Positions 62,730-64,000 of a stretch of DNA of 64,000 nt are shown here, piece by piece. The stretch's first letter is position 1, and each line of letters begins with the position of its first letter. The position numbers were made by a program, and so were the translations under genes. The notes under the pieces are model-generated. The model was given only the letters and a program-made list of their open reading frames with translations, did no database searches and had not been told where the DNA came from. Source of the stretch: Klebsiella ornithinolytica NBRC 105727 = ATCC 31898. GTDB lineage: Bacteria; Pseudomonadota; Gammaproteobacteria; Enterobacterales; Enterobacteriaceae. Location: NCBI RefSeq assembly GCF_001598295.1, contig NZ_BCYR01000001.1, positions 62,001 through 126,000 of the forward strand, in the 5' to 3' direction.

Positions 62730-64000
62730 ATGACGAGATCGGTTTCACGTCGTCCCGCAACGTTGCCTTACGCTTTATCTCTGGCGCTCGGAGGCGCGAT
62801 TTTCGCTTTATCGACGCTGGCCGCCCAGGCCGTGGAAACCAAACCCGTGCCGCCATCCCCGGATGTGATGCTCGGCCCGCTGTTTAATGATGTACAAAAT
62901 GCCAGACTCTTCCCCGACCAGAAAACCTTTGCCGATGCCATCCCCAATAGCGATCCGCTGATGATCCTGGCCGACTATCGCATGCAAAAAAACCAGACCA
63001 GCTTCGACCTGCGCCATTTCGTCGAGCTGAACTTCACCCTGCCGAAAGACAATGACCGCTACGTTCCGCCGAAGGGTCAGACGCTGCGTCAGCATATCGA
63101 CGGCCTGTGGCCAGTGCTCACCCGCAGCACCGTTGAAGTCGAAAAGTGGGACTCTTTACTGCCGCTGCCTAAACCCTACGTGGTGCCCGGCGGCCGCTTC
63201 CGGGAAGTGTATTACTGGGATAGCTACTTCACCATGCTGGGCCTGGCCGAGAGCGGGCACTGGGATAACGTTGAGGGTATGGTGACCAACTTCGCGGCGG
63301 AGATCGATGCCTGGGGCCACATCCCCAACGGTAATCGTAGCTACTATTTAAGCCGCTCACAGCCGCCGTTTTTCTCATTTATGGTGGAGCTCCTCGCGAC
63401 CCATGATGGCGATCGGGTGCTGAAAACCTGGCTGCCGCAGATGGAAAAAGAGTACCAGTACTGGATGCAAGGCGCCGATGCGCTGGAGCCGGGAAAAGCC
63501 AACCAGCGGGTGGTGCGTATGGAGGATGGCGCGCTGCTGAACCGCTACTGGGATGATAACGATACGCCGCGTCCGGAATCGTGGCTCGATGATGTCACCA
63601 CCGCGAAGAACAACCCGAATCGTCCGGCGACCGAGATCTATCGCGACCTGCGTTCTGCCGCCGCCTCGGGCTGGGATTTCAGCTCACGCTGGATGGATGA
63701 CCCGAAAAAACTGGGCACCATCCGCACCACCAGCATCGTGCCGGTCGATCTCAACGCGCTGATGTTCCACATGGAGAAAACCCTCGCGCGCGCCAGCAAG
63801 GCCGCGGGCGACAGCGCCAAAGCGGCGCAGTACGATGCCCTGGCCAACGACCGCCAGAAGGCGCTGGAGAAATATCTGTGGAATGATAAAGCGGGCTGGT
63901 ACGCCGATTATGACCTCAAGACTCATAAAGTACGTAATCAGCTCACCGCCGCGGCCCTGTTCCCACTGTACGTCAACGCCGCTTCCCGCGAGCGCGCGGC
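62730..64000 (+). CDS. treA: Periplasmic trehalase TreA (3' end outside window)
   Basis: Hydrolyses trehalose to two glucose in the periplasm. The frame starts at the ATG at 62730 after AAGGAGAATTCCCC and stays open to the end, giving 423 residues of about 550. The signal peptide ends at AAQAVET. The trehalase signature [15 protein letters not shown] is present, followed by [28 protein letters not shown] and [12 protein letters not shown]. The catalytic Asp lies in the last of these segments, and the C-terminal part is missing only because of the window edge. Identity is secure. Confidence 0.95.
   Translation, partial: MTRSVSRRPATLPYALSLALGGAIFALSTLAAQAVETKPVPPSPDVMLGPLFNDVQNARLFPDQKTFADAIPNSDPLMILADYRMQKNQTSFDLRHFVELNFTLPKDNDRYVPPKGQTLRQHIDGLWPVLTRSTVEVEKWDSLLPLPKPYVVPGGRFREVYYWDSYFTMLGLAESGHWDNVEGMVTNFAAEIDAWGHIPNGNRSYYLSRSQPPFFSFMVELLATHDGDRVLKTWLPQMEKEYQYWMQGADALEPGKANQRVVRMEDGALLNRYWDDNDTPRPESWLDDVTTAKNNPNRPATEIYRDLRSAAASGWDFSSRWMDDPKKLGTIRTTSIVPVDLNALMFHMEKTLARASKAAGDSAKAAQYDALANDRQKALEKYLWNDKAGWYADYDLKTHKVRNQLTAAALFPLYVNAASRERA

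Overview
The window looks like chromosomal sequence of an enteric gammaproteobacterium, most likely of the Klebsiella/Raoultella group. The reasons are the GC-rich, tightly packed genes, a complete tdcABCDEFG operon, a periplasmic trehalase of enteric type, and many accessory transporter and catabolic cassettes. The organism assignment is inference. I found no tRNA, rRNA, CRISPR array, insertion sequence or phage gene.

Region 1 (1-12398) is the right-hand part of a glycyl-radical bacterial microcompartment (BMC) locus. Plus-strand genes encode a PduB-like shell protein (cut by the window edge), a CoA-acylating aldehyde dehydrogenase with an N-terminal encapsulation helix, a permuted PduU/EutS-like shell protein, a DJ-1/PfpI protein, a diol-dehydratase-type glycyl radical enzyme, its radical SAM activase, and an aquaglyceroporin. 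Minus-strand genes encode a shell protein with a long tail, a second S-adenosylmethionine synthetase, and a PocR-domain histidine kinase with an AraC-type response regulator. The glycyl radical enzyme has the glycerol dehydratase catalytic residues at the same residue numbers as the Clostridium butyricum enzyme. It also carries a 60-residue insert that resembles an encapsulation peptide. With the PduF-like channel, this points to B12-independent 1,2-propanediol or glycerol metabolism (GRM3 type) rather than choline.

Region 2 (12687-27851) is a catabolic island I do not recognise as a described pathway. A minus-strand set encodes a THI5-like binding protein, an 8-oxoguanine-deaminase-like amidohydrolase and a 2-oxoglutarate/Fe(II) oxygenase. 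A LysR regulator separates it from a plus-strand operon for a VanB-type reductase, a cytosine-deaminase-like amidohydrolase, a RidA protein, a creatininase-family amidohydrolase, a second THI5-like binding protein with ABC ATPase and permease, an FAD oxidase and an OprD-like porin. A GlxA-type AraC regulator follows. The set suggests uptake and stepwise deamination and ring opening of a nitrogen heterocycle. A NtrC-like palindrome and a weak sigma-54-like element precede the minus-strand operon.

Region 3 (27930-31710) holds a second GapA-like dehydrogenase, an RluA-family pseudouridine synthase, an intergenic region with a near-perfect 32-bp palindrome, and an ACS-family MFS transporter.

Region 4 (31751-40715) is the complete anaerobic threonine/serine operon tdcABCDEFG on the minus strand, with a perfect CRP palindrome upstream of tdcA.

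Region 5 (41490-48914) holds an OpuC/Osm-type ABC transporter joined to a flavin monooxygenase gene, a membrane desaturase coupled to a PhnD-like protein without a signal peptide, and a second lumazine synthase behind a long leader.

Region 6 (49027-57486) is a CUT1 sugar ABC transporter with a PfkB-family kinase and a divergent ROK repressor, followed by an MFS exporter with a divergent AraC regulator.

Region 7 (57483-64000) holds the four-gene Anbu proteasome-like operon (Anbu, transglutaminase, alpha-E, ATP-grasp), a Tat-type alpha/beta hydrolase, and the start of periplasmic trehalase treA, cut by the window end.
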